A stretch of DNA of 64,000 nucleotides from CAZDVQ01 sp964508975 (GCA_964508975.1 CAZDVQ010000020.1:1-64000), one strand, 5' to 3'. Shown: positions 35,104-44,080, counted from the first letter of the stretch. Numbers and translations are program-made. Notes: generated by a model from the sequence alone, not told the origin.

Positions 35104-35212
35104 CCTTGCGCCAGGTGCCCGTAAGGCCGCGCCGTAGGCGCGGGTGCGCACCGCGCACCGACCGTCCAGGGAGCCTGGAGGGGACCGACGGCGCGCTAGC
35201 GCCGGGGCGCCC
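35104..35212 (-). repeat. GC-rich structured repeat, copy 7
   Basis: Minus-strand orientation, starting GGGCGCCCCGGCG at 35212, with hairpin CGCGCC-TAC-GGCGCG and end GGGCACCTGGCGCAAGG. Its first 13 bases are the same as in copy 6, but the core is diverged. Confidence 0.8.
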
Positions 35213-35255
35213 AAAATAAGATATAAACTATGAGATGTAAGTTGTAAGCTATAAA

Positions 35256-35307
35256 CTCACATCTCACCGCTCACATCTTACCACTCACATCTTACAACTC
35301 ACCGCTA
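35256..35307 (+). repeat. 14-bp tandem repeat abutting a start codon
   Basis: CTCACATCTYACC-type units start at 35256, 35270, 35284 and 35298, an exact 14-bp period, and the last partial unit runs directly into the ATG at 35308. The array occupies the place of the ribosome binding region. Confidence 0.75.
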
Positions 35308-36354
35308 ATGTATACCCGCGATATAAAACCTGCCCCAACCCAACTCGTTGTAAATGGTAAACCCCAGTTCGGTTGCTACAACACGCCCGTTCAGCAGGCC
35401 AACCTCATCGATACCCAAGGGGCGTTCCTGCTGCCTGGCCGTGCCATCCGCAACTTTCAACTACGCGAGTGGCAGGCTTTCCAGATGAATACCGAGCAGT
35501 GGTTCGTGATGGCCGCCATTTACAATACCAAGAAAATATCGCTGGTGCAATGGATTGTTTACGACAAACAAAAAGGCACCAAAACGCGCTACGAACGCAA
35601 GGTGCCAGGCTGGCATCTGCAAGTACCTAGCACCCTTTACGGCAGCAAGGCAGGCTATGATCGCAATGGTTTTAGGATTGAAGTAGAGCACGACCTAGGT
35701 AAACATGCCCTTGATATTGAGGTAGATATAAAGTCCCAGCAGGGTTTACCCGCCGTACAGGCCACGCTCCACGCCATGCACGATCCCACCCGTTTTGAGC
35801 CTATGGTGGTATGCTTGCCCTTCTCCGAGCGCCGCGCTTTATACTCGCACAAATGCGTCATGCCGCTAGAGGGTTTCATGCAGCTCGGCGAGCAACGCAT
35901 CGAGTTCCTGCCCGGTAAATCGCAGCTGATTATCGACGATCACAAAGGTTTTTACCCCTACGTTACCCAGTACGACTGGGTGACGGGCATCGGGGCCGAT
36001 GCCCAAGGCACGCCAATGGGCTTTAACCTGACTCGCAACCAATGTATCCAACAGGAGCAATTCAACGAGAACGGCCTGTGGATGGACGGCAAATTACACC
36101 CCCTGCCGCCGCTACAATTTGAACGCCCCAATGGCCCCAAAGGCGACTGGCTGATTAAAGATAATTACGGCATGGTAGATTTAGTGTTTACGCCTAAATC
36201 GCACACCTCCCTGAGAATCAACGCCTTGGTGATTGAAAGTCGCTACGAGGGCCCTTATGGTTACATCTCAGGGACCATCAAGCCAAACGGTTTGCCCAGC
36301 GTTGAAATTGACCATATGTTTGGCATGGGCGAGGATTTTTACTTGCGCTCGTAA
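35308..36354 (+). CDS. DUF2804 family protein
   Basis: A 348-residue protein of the DUF2804 family (lipocalin-like/AttH-related beta fold), whose function is not established. It has no signal peptide. The sequence is continuous with family features such as FGCYNTP near the N-terminus, DWVTGIG about two thirds in, and DHMFGMGEDFYLRS at the very end. The start codon immediately follows a 14-bp tandem repeat array. It precedes dut and gldF on the same strand, 39 bases before dut, so the three may be co-transcribed. Confidence 0.8.
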   Translation: MYTRDIKPAPTQLVVNGKPQFGCYNTPVQQANLIDTQGAFLLPGRAIRNFQLREWQAFQMNTEQWFVMAAIYNTKKISLVQWIVYDKQKGTKTRYERKVPGWHLQVPSTLYGSKAGYDRNGFRIEVEHDLGKHALDIEVDIKSQQGLPAVQATLHAMHDPTRFEPMVVCLPFSERRALYSHKCVMPLEGFMQLGEQRIEFLPGKSQLIIDDHKGFYPYVTQYDWVTGIGADAQGTPMGFNLTRNQCIQQEQFNENGLWMDGKLHPLPPLQFERPNGPKGDWLIKDNYGMVDLVFTPKSHTSLRINALVIESRYEGPYGYISGTIKPNGLPSVEIDHMFGMGEDFYLRS

Positions 36355-36393
36355 AAATTGTATATTTTCGCACGTCAGAAACCAACACGAGCG

Positions 36394-36834
36394 ATGAACA
36401 TTCCCGTTAAAATAGTCAACACCTCGCCATTCGAGCTGCCCAAGTACGAGACCTCGGGTAGCGCGGGCATGGACCTACGCGCCAACATCAGCGAGCCAAT
36501 TACCTTGCAATCGTTGGAGCGCCGCCTGGTGCCAACCGGCCTGTTTATCCAATTGCCCGAGGGCTACGAGGCCCAAATTAGGCCCCGCAGCGGCATGGCC
36601 TTGAAAAAAGGCATCTCGCTGCCGAACACGCCAGGCACCATCGACAGTGATTACCGCGGTGAGATTGGCGTTATCGTCATCAACCTCTCTAGTCAAGCCG
36701 TTAGCATCGAGCCAGGCGAACGCATCGCCCAGATGGTGATTGCCCGTTACGAACGTGCCGAGTGGCAGCCCGTTGAGTCACTCGACGAGAGCGATCGCGG
36801 CGCTGGCGGATTCGGCAGTACCGGTACCAAATAA
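36394..36834 (+). CDS. dut: dUTP diphosphatase
   Basis: Trimeric dUTPase hydrolysing dUTP to dUMP and pyrophosphate, keeping uracil out of DNA. All five motifs are present: AGMDLRA (24-30), PRSGMALK (64-71), NTPGTIDSDYRGEIGV (78-93, catalytic Asp86), GERIAQ (108-113) and RGAGGFGSTG (135-144). The frame is open from 36358, but ATG 36394 gives the family length of 146 residues and its normal N-terminus. Upstream TATATTTTCG (36361 region) is a possible weak promoter box. Confidence 0.97.
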   Translation: MNIPVKIVNTSPFELPKYETSGSAGMDLRANISEPITLQSLERRLVPTGLFIQLPEGYEAQIRPRSGMALKKGISLPNTPGTIDSDYRGEIGVIVINLSSQAVSIEPGERIAQMVIARYERAEWQPVESLDESDRGAGGFGSTGTK

Positions 36835-36861
36835 AAGCTTATCCCAAACCACGCACATACC

Positions 36862-37593
36862 ATGTGGAGTATATTCAAAAAAGAAGTCAACTCATTTTTT
36901 AGCTCACTGATCGGCTACATCGCCATCGGGGTTTTCCTGCTGGTCATGGGCTTGTTCCTCTGGGTTTTCCCGGCCTTCAACATCATCGATTACGGCTACG
37001 CCACCCTCGACCTCATGTTCCGCTTTGCCCCATCGGTGCTACTGGTTTTGATACCCGCCATCACCATGCGCAGCTTTGCCGAGGAAACCAACCTGGGCAC
37101 CATCGAGTTGCTGGCCACGCGCCCAATCACCGACATGCAAATCATCATGGGCAAGTATTTCGCTAGCTTGTTCCTCGTGTTTTTCGCCATTTTACCCACG
37201 CTTATTTACTATTATTCGGTGTACCAACTCGGCTCGCCGGTAGGTAATATCGACACCGGAGCCTTCTGGGGCTCTTTCCTGGGCTTGATGCTCATCGCTG
37301 GGGCTTTCGTGGCCATCGGTATTTTTGCATCATCGCTCACGCGCGACCAAATCGTGGCCTTCATCGTGGCCGTGCTGCTCAGCGCACTGTTCTACCTCGG
37401 CTTTTACTACCTCAGCTCGCTACCCATTTTCTTCGGCAAAACCGACACGCTGGTCGAGTCGATCGGTATGGATTACCATTACCAATCGGTAAGCCGCGGC
37501 TTGGTCGATAGCCGCAACATGGTTTATTTCATCAGCTTCATCGCCGCGTTTATCCTCATGACCCGCACGGTTTTGGAAAAACGCAAGTGGTAA
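36862..37593 (+). CDS. gldF: Gliding-motility ABC transporter permease GldF
   Basis: Membrane subunit of the GldA-GldF-GldG transporter. The 243-residue product has six hydrophobic segments and the GldF N-terminus MWSIFKKEVNSFFSSLIGYI. It also has the conserved loop AITMRSFAEETNLGTIELLATRPI cut here by family knowledge to the core RSFAEE and TIELLATRP. It starts 27 bases after dut. In flavobacteria gldG normally follows directly; here the next gene is a DUF1015 protein, with a GC-rich repeat in between, so gldG must be elsewhere or absent. Confidence 0.9.
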   Translation: MWSIFKKEVNSFFSSLIGYIAIGVFLLVMGLFLWVFPAFNIIDYGYATLDLMFRFAPSVLLVLIPAITMRSFAEETNLGTIELLATRPITDMQIIMGKYFASLFLVFFAILPTLIYYYSVYQLGSPVGNIDTGAFWGSFLGLMLIAGAFVAIGIFASSLTRDQIVAFIVAVLLSALFYLGFYYLSSLPIFFGKTDTLVESIGMDYHYQSVSRGLVDSRNMVYFISFIAAFILMTRTVLEKRKW

Positions 37594-37675
37594 AAGCCAA
37601 TTAATCGAACCTCAACGCCCTTTGACTAGGCGATAGTCGTTTACTCGTTTATTCACTTAGTCATTTTTTCTTTTT

Positions 37676-37799
37676 GGGCGTTCCCCCGCCGCTTCGCGTC
37701 GGGGTCAGGCTGCTGCGGGGTTCGCTTTGCTCCGTGCTTCGCACCCGCGCTACGCGCGGCCCTCCGCATCCTTAACGCGGATAGCCGTGCTGCCGAGGC
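37676..37799 (+). repeat. GC-rich structured repeat, copy 8
   Basis: Begins GGGCGTTCCCCC after a T-run, contains GTGC-TTC-GCAC and CCGCGC-TAC-GCGCGG hairpins, and has a diverged core GTTCGCTTTGCTCCG. It lies in the position where gldG would be expected to start. Confidence 0.8.
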
Positions 37800-37837
37800 C
37801 CTAACCTAACCTATCCTTCATACTCTAACCGATTGTC

Positions 37838-38959
37838 ATGGCTCGCATTGAACCATTTGTTGCCACCGTGCCCGTGCTGGAAAAAATTTCCCAACCGAAT
37901 GATTTTTTCCGGGATGTAAAGACCGAGTTCCGCAAGTTCGTGAAAAAAGGTTTCTACAAAACCGATGCGCACGAGGCATTTTGGATTCATCGCGTACAAA
38001 CCAAGTACCGCAGTTATACCGGTATTGTGGTATATATTCATATTGAGGAATACCTGAGCGGGGCTATCCGCCGCCACGAGCATACTATCAGGGCCAAGGA
38101 AGACAAGGTACAGGAGATTTACGAGGAGCGCCAAGGCCTGATTAAGCCCGTGTTGTTGACCTACCCCAACGTGATGGACATTGATGCCCTCACCAACCGC
38201 CTCACCTTCTCGCTCAAACCTGCCTACGAATTTGACTTCAACGACGAGCACCATACCTACTGGCGCATCGACCAGCCCGTGTACGTGGAGCATTACAAGT
38301 TGGCCTTCCGCAATAAACTGCCTTTTACTTACATAGCCGATGGGCACCACCGCTCGCACACCTCGGCCGAGTTGTACAAGCGCATGAAAACGGAAAATCC
38401 TACGCATCACGGAAACGAGCCTTATAACTACCTGCTAGCTGAGCTTTTCCCCGTGAGCGAGATAGAAATACACAACTATAACCGCATATTAACCAGCTTG
38501 AACGGCGTTGACCATGAAACCTTTTTGAGCCGCTTGGAAGCCTTCTTTGAGCTAGAAACCTCCAAGACCTCGTTCAAGCCGACCTTGCCGCACCAAATTG
38601 GGATGTACTTCGATAAAACCTGGTATCACCTGACCGTTAAACCACAATACCTGGTAAAACTCGACGGCATCGTTGACCGCCTAGATGTGCAAATATTCAA
38701 TGAAACCGTGCTTCGGCAGGCATTAGGCATTCACGACGTGCGCACTTACTCAGGTATCGAGTACATGGAAGGGCCTAGGGGTACTCACGAGCTGGTTGGC
38801 GTGGTTGATAACGGCGATGCTATCGCCTCGTTCAACTTGCACCCACTCGCCTTGGAAGACATGGTTCGCATTGCAGATCAGGGTGGGGTGCTACCACCAA
38901 AATCAACCTGGTTTTTCCCGCGTTTGCGCAATGGCTTCATCGCACAGTTATTTAAATAA
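37838..38959 (+). CDS. DUF1015 family protein
   Basis: A 373-residue DUF1015 protein, a family of unknown biochemical function found widely in bacteria and often near serine biosynthesis genes in Bacteroidota. Family landmarks: YRSYTGIVVYIHIEEY near 52-67, the RRHEHT segment and YIADGHHRSHTSAELYKR. No signal peptide and no known catalytic motif. It is followed two bases later by a DMT transporter, so the two are probably coupled. No serA or serC is present here. Confidence 0.85.
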   Translation: MARIEPFVATVPVLEKISQPNDFFRDVKTEFRKFVKKGFYKTDAHEAFWIHRVQTKYRSYTGIVVYIHIEEYLSGAIRRHEHTIRAKEDKVQEIYEERQGLIKPVLLTYPNVMDIDALTNRLTFSLKPAYEFDFNDEHHTYWRIDQPVYVEHYKLAFRNKLPFTYIADGHHRSHTSAELYKRMKTENPTHHGNEPYNYLLAELFPVSEIEIHNYNRILTSLNGVDHETFLSRLEAFFELETSKTSFKPTLPHQIGMYFDKTWYHLTVKPQYLVKLDGIVDRLDVQIFNETVLRQALGIHDVRTYSGIEYMEGPRGTHELVGVVDNGDAIASFNLHPLALEDMVRIADQGGVLPPKSTWFFPRLRNGFIAQLFK

Positions 38960-38961
38960 CC

Positions 38962-39834
38962 ATGCGACAAGTCCCTGCTATCGGATGGTTAATCCTGGTG
39001 TTTAATGCCTTGGTTTGGGGCTCATCTTATGTGCTCATCAAGAAAGGGCTCGTAGCATTTGACTATATGCAGGTGGCTTCTGTGCGCATCACGGTAGCGG
39101 GTTTGGTCATGCTGCCGGTGTTCCTGTACAATATCCGTAAAATCAAAGCCAATGACTGGCCATCTCTGATTATTGTAGGCTTGCTGGGTAATGGGATTAC
39201 TGCCATATTATTTCCTATGGCCCAAACGCAGATATCTAGTGCCTTGGCCGGAACACTAAACTCCTTGACACCACTGTTTGTATTGTTGGTAGGGGCATTG
39301 CTGTTTGGCCAAAGGCTAACCACCTACAAGGTATTGGGCATTATTACGGGCTTGATAGGCACTTGTTTACTGGTTGTGGTAGGGGCCGATTTTAGTCAAG
39401 GGCAGGACAATCGCTATGCCTTATTTATTGTACTAGCCACCATTTCGTATGGCTATAGCTCGAATGTCATTAAAACATCCTTGCAGCATATGCCGGCACA
39501 TATTATTACAGCAGGGGCATTTATGTTTTTATTACCTTTTTCTATATCAGGTTTGTTTTTGTTCGATGTGCAATCGGTAGTTTTGGAGCATGAATACGCC
39601 TACAAATCGTTAATGGCCATTGCTAGCCTGGCCGTGATGAGCACGGTTATAGCCTCTATACTATATATCAAGCTGATACAAATGACTGATGCGGTGTTTG
39701 CCTCCACGATAAGCTATGTGGCGCCGTTTGTAGCCTTGACTTGGGGTTTGTTGGATAAAGAGTCGTTAGGATTGATTCATGTACTAGGTTTAGCCGTTAT
39801 TTTACTGGGGGTACGCCTGACAAGCAAGGGATAA
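38962..39834 (+). CDS. EamA/DMT-superfamily transporter
   Basis: A 290-residue inner-membrane protein with about ten transmembrane segments arranged as two EamA halves. The first starts with LIL-VFNALVWGSSYVLIKKG (residues 10-28 region) and the second at about 150 (ALFIVLATISYGYSS). Family members export amino acids, nucleosides or other metabolites; the substrate cannot be told. The start lies two bases after the DUF1015 stop. Confidence 0.88.
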   Translation: MRQVPAIGWLILVFNALVWGSSYVLIKKGLVAFDYMQVASVRITVAGLVMLPVFLYNIRKIKANDWPSLIIVGLLGNGITAILFPMAQTQISSALAGTLNSLTPLFVLLVGALLFGQRLTTYKVLGIITGLIGTCLLVVVGADFSQGQDNRYALFIVLATISYGYSSNVIKTSLQHMPAHIITAGAFMFLLPFSISGLFLFDVQSVVLEHEYAYKSLMAIASLAVMSTVIASILYIKLIQMTDAVFASTISYVAPFVALTWGLLDKESLGLIHVLGLAVILLGVRLTSKG

Positions 39835-39835
39835 T

Positions 39836-39871
39836 TACAGTATACTCAATGAATACTACAGTATACTCAAT
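39836..39871 (+). promoter_or_regulatory. 15-bp direct repeat with 21-bp spacing
   Basis: TACAGTATACTCAAT occurs at 39836-39850 and again, identically, at 39857-39871. The 21-bp step is two helical turns, as for a dimeric regulator on one DNA face. It lies about 110 bases before the secreted-protein gene at 39980. Confidence 0.5.
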
Positions 39872-39979
39872 AGTGCGGTAACGTTTCGGCTGATTGGGGC
39901 ATATATTCGTATATTATAATGTACGAAAGCCTTAACCCAAGCCCAAACGCAAGAATTATCTCACCAAATCAATACAGTC

Positions 39980-41737
39980 ATGCGACTCATTTTTTTACCC
40001 CTACTTTTACTCTTTGTAAACTTCGTCAATGCACAGCAATTAATGGACAACGGCCGTATGGCAACCACTACAGACCAGGCAGAAGGAACAACCCCGGCGG
40101 TTGTACTTTCATTAAGCGACAACAGCGTGTGCGACGGTGAAACCGTGACGGCCCTCGCTGAAATTACAGCGAAACAGCTGGCCGTTTCTTCCGCTGCCGG
40201 AAATAGCAACGCTGGTATCATGTTCGATGTAACAGCGCTTCTCCCTGGCAAAATAAAAGGTTTTCAAGTTAATCTAGTTAGTGGTCCCGCTAACTTTGAA
40301 GTGTATTACAAAACGGGGACGCACGTTGGTTTTGAAACGAACTCGGCCGCTTGGACCTTGGCAGGCTCGTCTACAGGAATCGCTATGGGGAATCCTGTAG
40401 ATATTGGCGTAAACTTGAACTTGGATATTGTAGCAGGTCAAACATTGGCCTTTTACGTTACATGCTCCTCTCCTAACGTTATAGCTTATTCTAACGGTTC
40501 GGCTACAGGAACCGTTTCAGCAGCCGACGATTATCTCCAAGTTAAAGAAGGCACTGGCAAGGCTTATCCTTTTGGTACCAGCAATGCCAATAGAATTTTC
40601 AATGGTACAGTTTATTATGAGCCAGGTGTTTCCAGTATTACTTGGTCAAATGGGGCCACAGGCTTTTCAACCAACATTACGCCAACGGAAGGTACTGTTG
40701 TTGCCGCTGATATCACATTTGCTAACGGTAGCACGTTTTCTGCTTACCGCGCCATAAACCATGTAGATCCCTCGGTAGTGGCTACCGCTACACCTGCTAG
40801 TATTAATCCTGGTCAATCAAGTGCTTTAAGTGCCACGGCTTCAGTTCGCCGGAGTTTAATCAGTGTTTTCGATGCGGGTAACGGCCAAGATGGGGCGATG
40901 TTTGACCTTGATGCCACAAGCGCTTTGACGATTAAAGATTTTAGCTTGAGCATAGAAGGTGATCCTGCCAACTTGGAAATTTATTACAAAACAGGTACGC
41001 ACGTTGGTTTTGAAACCAACGCGGGTGCTTGGACACTCTTGGCCAGCTCTAGCAACCGCCCGGTAGGTAAGTGTGTGCCAGCCAATTTTAACCTGAGCTT
41101 GAACATGGTAGCGGGCCAAACCATGGCTTTTTATATTACCCGTTCTGATGGTTTGGGTGCTTTGAGCTACACCAACGGCTTTACTTTGGGTGCTGCATTG
41201 TTTAGCGACCAGCATTTGAGTATTAAAGAGGGTCAAGGCAAGGAATATCCATTTGGAATCACATTTACACCACGCAACTTGAACACTATTGTTCACTACG
41301 AAGTAGCCAGTCCAACGTATGCTACATTTGCATGGTCGGCAGGTGGTGCTAGTGCAAACATCAACGTGAGCCCAGCAGTTACTTCTAGCTACAACGTAAC
41401 CAGCACCATGTTGGGTTGTCCTGCTACTGCAACCGTTACGGTTACGGTAGTACCCGCTGTTGGTGTTGAGGTATTTGATGCAGCGTATGCATTAAAAGTA
41501 TTCCCTAACCCTGCCAGCGATATGTTGTTCGTGAACATGGACCAACTAGAAGGCCAAGACATTGTACTTAACCTGATGGATGTAAACGGTAGGGTAGTGG
41601 CCAGCCAAGTGTACCAGAATCAGCAAGGAGCATTGAACAGCAGCTTCGAGTTGGCTAACTTGAGCAACGGTACATACATGTTGAACATCACCGATGGTCA
41701 GCAAAGCAACAGCTACCGTGTGGTAGTGATGAAATAA
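39980..41737 (+). CDS. Secreted T9SS cargo protein with duplicated domain
   Basis: A 585-residue exported protein with a signal peptide (1-19, cut near VNAQ). Two copies of a roughly 140-residue domain share YYKTGTHVGFETN and VAGQT-x-AFY (about 75-215 and 310-450). An Ig-like segment precedes a typical T9SS type A sorting domain (about 510-585, KVFPNPASDMLFV ... GTYMLNITDG ... YRVVVMK). It should cross the outer membrane by T9SS and be attached or released after removal of the tail. The repeated domain is not one I can name. Operator-like direct repeats lie upstream and a strong terminator downstream, so it is monocistronic. Confidence 0.88.
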   Translation: MRLIFLPLLLLFVNFVNAQQLMDNGRMATTTDQAEGTTPAVVLSLSDNSVCDGETVTALAEITAKQLAVSSAAGNSNAGIMFDVTALLPGKIKGFQVNLVSGPANFEVYYKTGTHVGFETNSAAWTLAGSSTGIAMGNPVDIGVNLNLDIVAGQTLAFYVTCSSPNVIAYSNGSATGTVSAADDYLQVKEGTGKAYPFGTSNANRIFNGTVYYEPGVSSITWSNGATGFSTNITPTEGTVVAADITFANGSTFSAYRAINHVDPSVVATATPASINPGQSSALSATASVRRSLISVFDAGNGQDGAMFDLDATSALTIKDFSLSIEGDPANLEIYYKTGTHVGFETNAGAWTLLASSSNRPVGKCVPANFNLSLNMVAGQTMAFYITRSDGLGALSYTNGFTLGAALFSDQHLSIKEGQGKEYPFGITFTPRNLNTIVHYEVASPTYATFAWSAGGASANINVSPAVTSSYNVTSTMLGCPATATVTVTVVPAVGVEVFDAAYALKVFPNPASDMLFVNMDQLEGQDIVLNLMDVNGRVVASQVYQNQQGALNSSFELANLSNGTYMLNITDGQQSNSYRVVVMK

Positions 41738-41762
41738 GGCATTCCAAACAAGTGTATATATG

Positions 41763-41796
41763 GCCAGCTCCTTGAAAAGGGGGCTGGCTTTTTTTA
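41763..41796 (+). terminator. Intrinsic terminator
   Basis: GCCAGC-TCC and GGG-GCTGGC arms with a TTGAAAA loop followed by eight T. A textbook rho-independent terminator 25 bases after the stop of the T9SS cargo gene. Confidence 0.9.
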
Positions 41797-41820
41797 TTGG
41801 GTAAGGCAGAACACTGTTTT

Positions 41821-41948
41821 GCGCTAGGGATGGTAGCGGCCGTGCGAAGCACGGGTGTGACGTAGAGCCGCGATGTTTCGCGGCTTCGGAACACGGAGCA
41901 ACGCGACCCCGCGCACAGCCCGGCGACCGCAACGCGGGCGCAGCGCCC
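41821..41948 (-). repeat. GC-rich structured repeat, copy 9
   Basis: Minus-strand orientation from 41948. It shares GGGCTGTGCGCGG and CGCTACCATCCCTAGCGC with copies 1 and 2, but carries its own hairpins (GCCGCG / CGCGGC, CGTGC-TTC-GCACG) and a longer middle. Confidence 0.85.
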
Positions 41949-41961
41949 AAAAAAGAAAAAA

Positions 41962-43098
41962 TTACAAGCTGAAACTCAGGTTCAAGGATGCGTATTCGGC
42001 CGTGACCATGTGCGATTTTAAATATAATCCAATGGCCATGTTGGGTGCGTGTAGCATAGGGTTGCGCAGGTAATAGCGTATGCCCAGCCGGCTGTAAAAA
42101 CCATAGGGCAGTAGATAGCTTTGTGGAGCATAAACACCGACGTGGCCCGTTAGGCTAATGCGACCGAAAAATACCTCGTCGCTGATAAACCAAGAGAAAC
42201 GGCTTGCTTGGTAAACGGCCTGGCTGGCCTCGAACTGGTTGGTGTGCAAAATGAACGCCTTGACGCTGCTGTTGTACTCGTAGCTGAAGCCCAGCCCCAG
42301 CCGGTTAGTACGGCCTGTGCGCCAACCGCCCTCTGCCATTACACCGTACACGGGGTACTTGGGGCCTCCAGGTGCGGGCCGCTCGGTACTACCCCAGAAC
42401 AATTGAAGCGTAGTATACCAAGGTCGGAGTTTGGGGGGCAGTTGCTCCTTACTATATATATAGTCGTTAGGGCGTAGTGGGGTAGGGGTGTAACGCAAGC
42501 CCAACTGCCCCGATACCACGTTGATGCCCAAGTTGGGTGATTGAGACGAAGCGTTGGAGTAATGGGTGAATGCACCAGCTGCAGTCCAGCTCCAATTTGG
42601 GCTAATTGGGCCGTTGAAGCCAAGTCTAAGGGCCGTTACATTGTTTAGTGTTGAACCAATCACGTTGTTACTCGGATTGTTCTGCGGGTTGTAATGCTTC
42701 GTTACAGCTGCGAATCCTGCGCCAACACGTAGGTGTATATTAAACCTTTTTCGTTGGATTAGGTCAAAGGTCAAGTGAGGAAAAAGTGCCACGCTTTGCC
42801 CAAATACCTTCGGGTTGGCATAGTTCATGTATAGCAAGCTAGCGCCTACCTTGGGAAAGCGTTGTAAGGCCTGCCAAGGCTCTCGGCCGTAAGTTTGTTT
42901 GAGGTACACCAGCTCGAGGCCGCTTGTCAGGCCACCAGGATCAGGCAAAAACTTGGGGGTATGTTTTACAATTACACCCAGGTGGAGGTTAGGTTCCAAG
43001 ATTACCCCTTTCCAAGCAACGCTATCAAGCTGGCCAAACAGTGGCTGTTGGCAAAACAATACAAGGGAAAACAACGTAAATAATAAAGACTTGTGCAT
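41962..43098 (-). CDS. PagL-like lipid A deacylase, outer membrane
   Basis: Exported outer-membrane beta-barrel protein of the acyloxyacyl hydrolase/PagL family, which removes an ester-linked acyl chain from lipid A. The 378-residue product has a signal peptide ending FGQ at residue 23 and alternating beta strands. The active-site motif is HYSNAS, with His179 and Ser181 in the H-x-S-N order of PagL; the acidic third residue is not assigned. It is longer than proteobacterial PagL (about 170), as is common in Bacteroidota. A minus-strand TATTTTTG box lies 56 bases upstream. Confidence 0.8.
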   Translation of the reverse strand: MHKSLLFTLFSLVLFCQQPLFGQLDSVAWKGVILEPNLHLGVIVKHTPKFLPDPGGLTSGLELVYLKQTYGREPWQALQRFPKVGASLLYMNYANPKVFGQSVALFPHLTFDLIQRKRFNIHLRVGAGFAAVTKHYNPQNNPSNNVIGSTLNNVTALRLGFNGPISPNWSWTAAGAFTHYSNASSQSPNLGINVVSGQLGLRYTPTPLRPNDYIYSKEQLPPKLRPWYTTLQLFWGSTERPAPGGPKYPVYGVMAEGGWRTGRTNRLGLGFSYEYNSSVKAFILHTNQFEASQAVYQASRFSWFISDEVFFGRISLTGHVGVYAPQSYLLPYGFYSRLGIRYYLRNPMLHAPNMAIGLYLKSHMVTAEYASLNLSFSL

Positions 43099-43153
43099 GA
43101 CGTTTAATTACCAACGTGACGGTTTTAATTTGCGTTTAACTGGGAAACCCTGC

Positions 43154-43161
43154 CAAAAATA
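43154..43161 (-). promoter_or_regulatory. Possible -7 box of the PagL-like gene
   Basis: TATTTTTG on the minus strand fits TAnnTTTG. A TTTG at 43187-43184 could be the -33 element, although the 22-bp spacing is slightly long. Confidence 0.4.
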
Positions 43162-43218
43162 AACAAAACCTTGGCAGCGCCGTCAAAAAAATGCATATCA
43201 CCAAATCACTTTTATACT

Positions 43219-44034
43219 ATGAAGACTAAACTTTTTTTCATTGGAACAGCATTCGCCTTGATATTCATGGCTAGTTGTGACCGTTTCAGAGACTTGCAGG
43301 ACCTAACCGGTGGCTGGGGTGCAACACAAGACCTTACCTTGGCCCGTACCATGTTTGACGATATTTATCGTCAGGTAAGCGATGAGGCCAGAAATAACGA
43401 TACCATACGTACAGGTACTTGTGCCGATGTTGACGTTCAGTTTACCACAGGCACCACGTTCCCAGCCGTGATTACCATTACTTTTGATAGCACCGCCACC
43501 TGCGATGACCTCCGTCGTAGAAGTGGTCAAATACGCGCAACGTTCAGCGGTCGCTGGAGGGACGCTGGCACTACTGTCGATATCGAGTTGATCAACTACT
43601 ACGTGAATGGTAACCGCGTTGAAGGCACCAAACGAATCACGAACTTGGGTCAAGTAAATGGCCACACACGCTTCCAGGACGTGGTAACAGGTGGTCGAGT
43701 AATAGATGCTAACGGTCGCGAAATCAGCTATGATGCTACCGTGTTTTACGATTGGATAGCCGGTGAAGCTTCTATGCTTGTTTGGGAAGATGATATCTAC
43801 GAGATTACTGGCGACGGTGATGGACTAGACGGTGACGGTAATGCCTTCACGATGGAAATTACCTCGCCCTTGCGTTTTGAAGCTGCTTGTCTGCCTTGGC
43901 GTGTAACCCGTGGTATAATCGAGATTACCCCAACAGGCTATGCAACGCGTTCCGTTGATTTCGGTAGCGGTACCTGCGACGGTAACGTGGTGGCCTCGGT
44001 GGGTTCATACTCTATCAATATCACCATTCCTTAA
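43219..44034 (+). CDS. Lipoprotein of unknown function
   Basis: The frame is open from 43171, but ATG 43219 gives a lipoprotein signal peptide with lipobox MASC (Cys17 as lipidated residue). The mature part of about 255 residues has two pairs of spaced cysteines and a repeated DGDGLDGDGNAF-type acidic loop near residue 205 that could bind calcium. I do not recognise the family. It is divergent from the PagL-like gene and followed by a hairpin and a small exported protein. Outer-membrane attachment is inferred. Confidence 0.75.
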   Translation: MKTKLFFIGTAFALIFMASCDRFRDLQDLTGGWGATQDLTLARTMFDDIYRQVSDEARNNDTIRTGTCADVDVQFTTGTTFPAVITITFDSTATCDDLRRRSGQIRATFSGRWRDAGTTVDIELINYYVNGNRVEGTKRITNLGQVNGHTRFQDVVTGGRVIDANGREISYDATVFYDWIAGEASMLVWEDDIYEITGDGDGLDGDGNAFTMEITSPLRFEAACLPWRVTRGIIEITPTGYATRSVDFGSGTCDGNVVASVGSYSINITIP

Positions 44035-44080
44035 AGTTGCAGCATTGCTGAACTTTTTGCTCCTATAAACATTCTCCATA

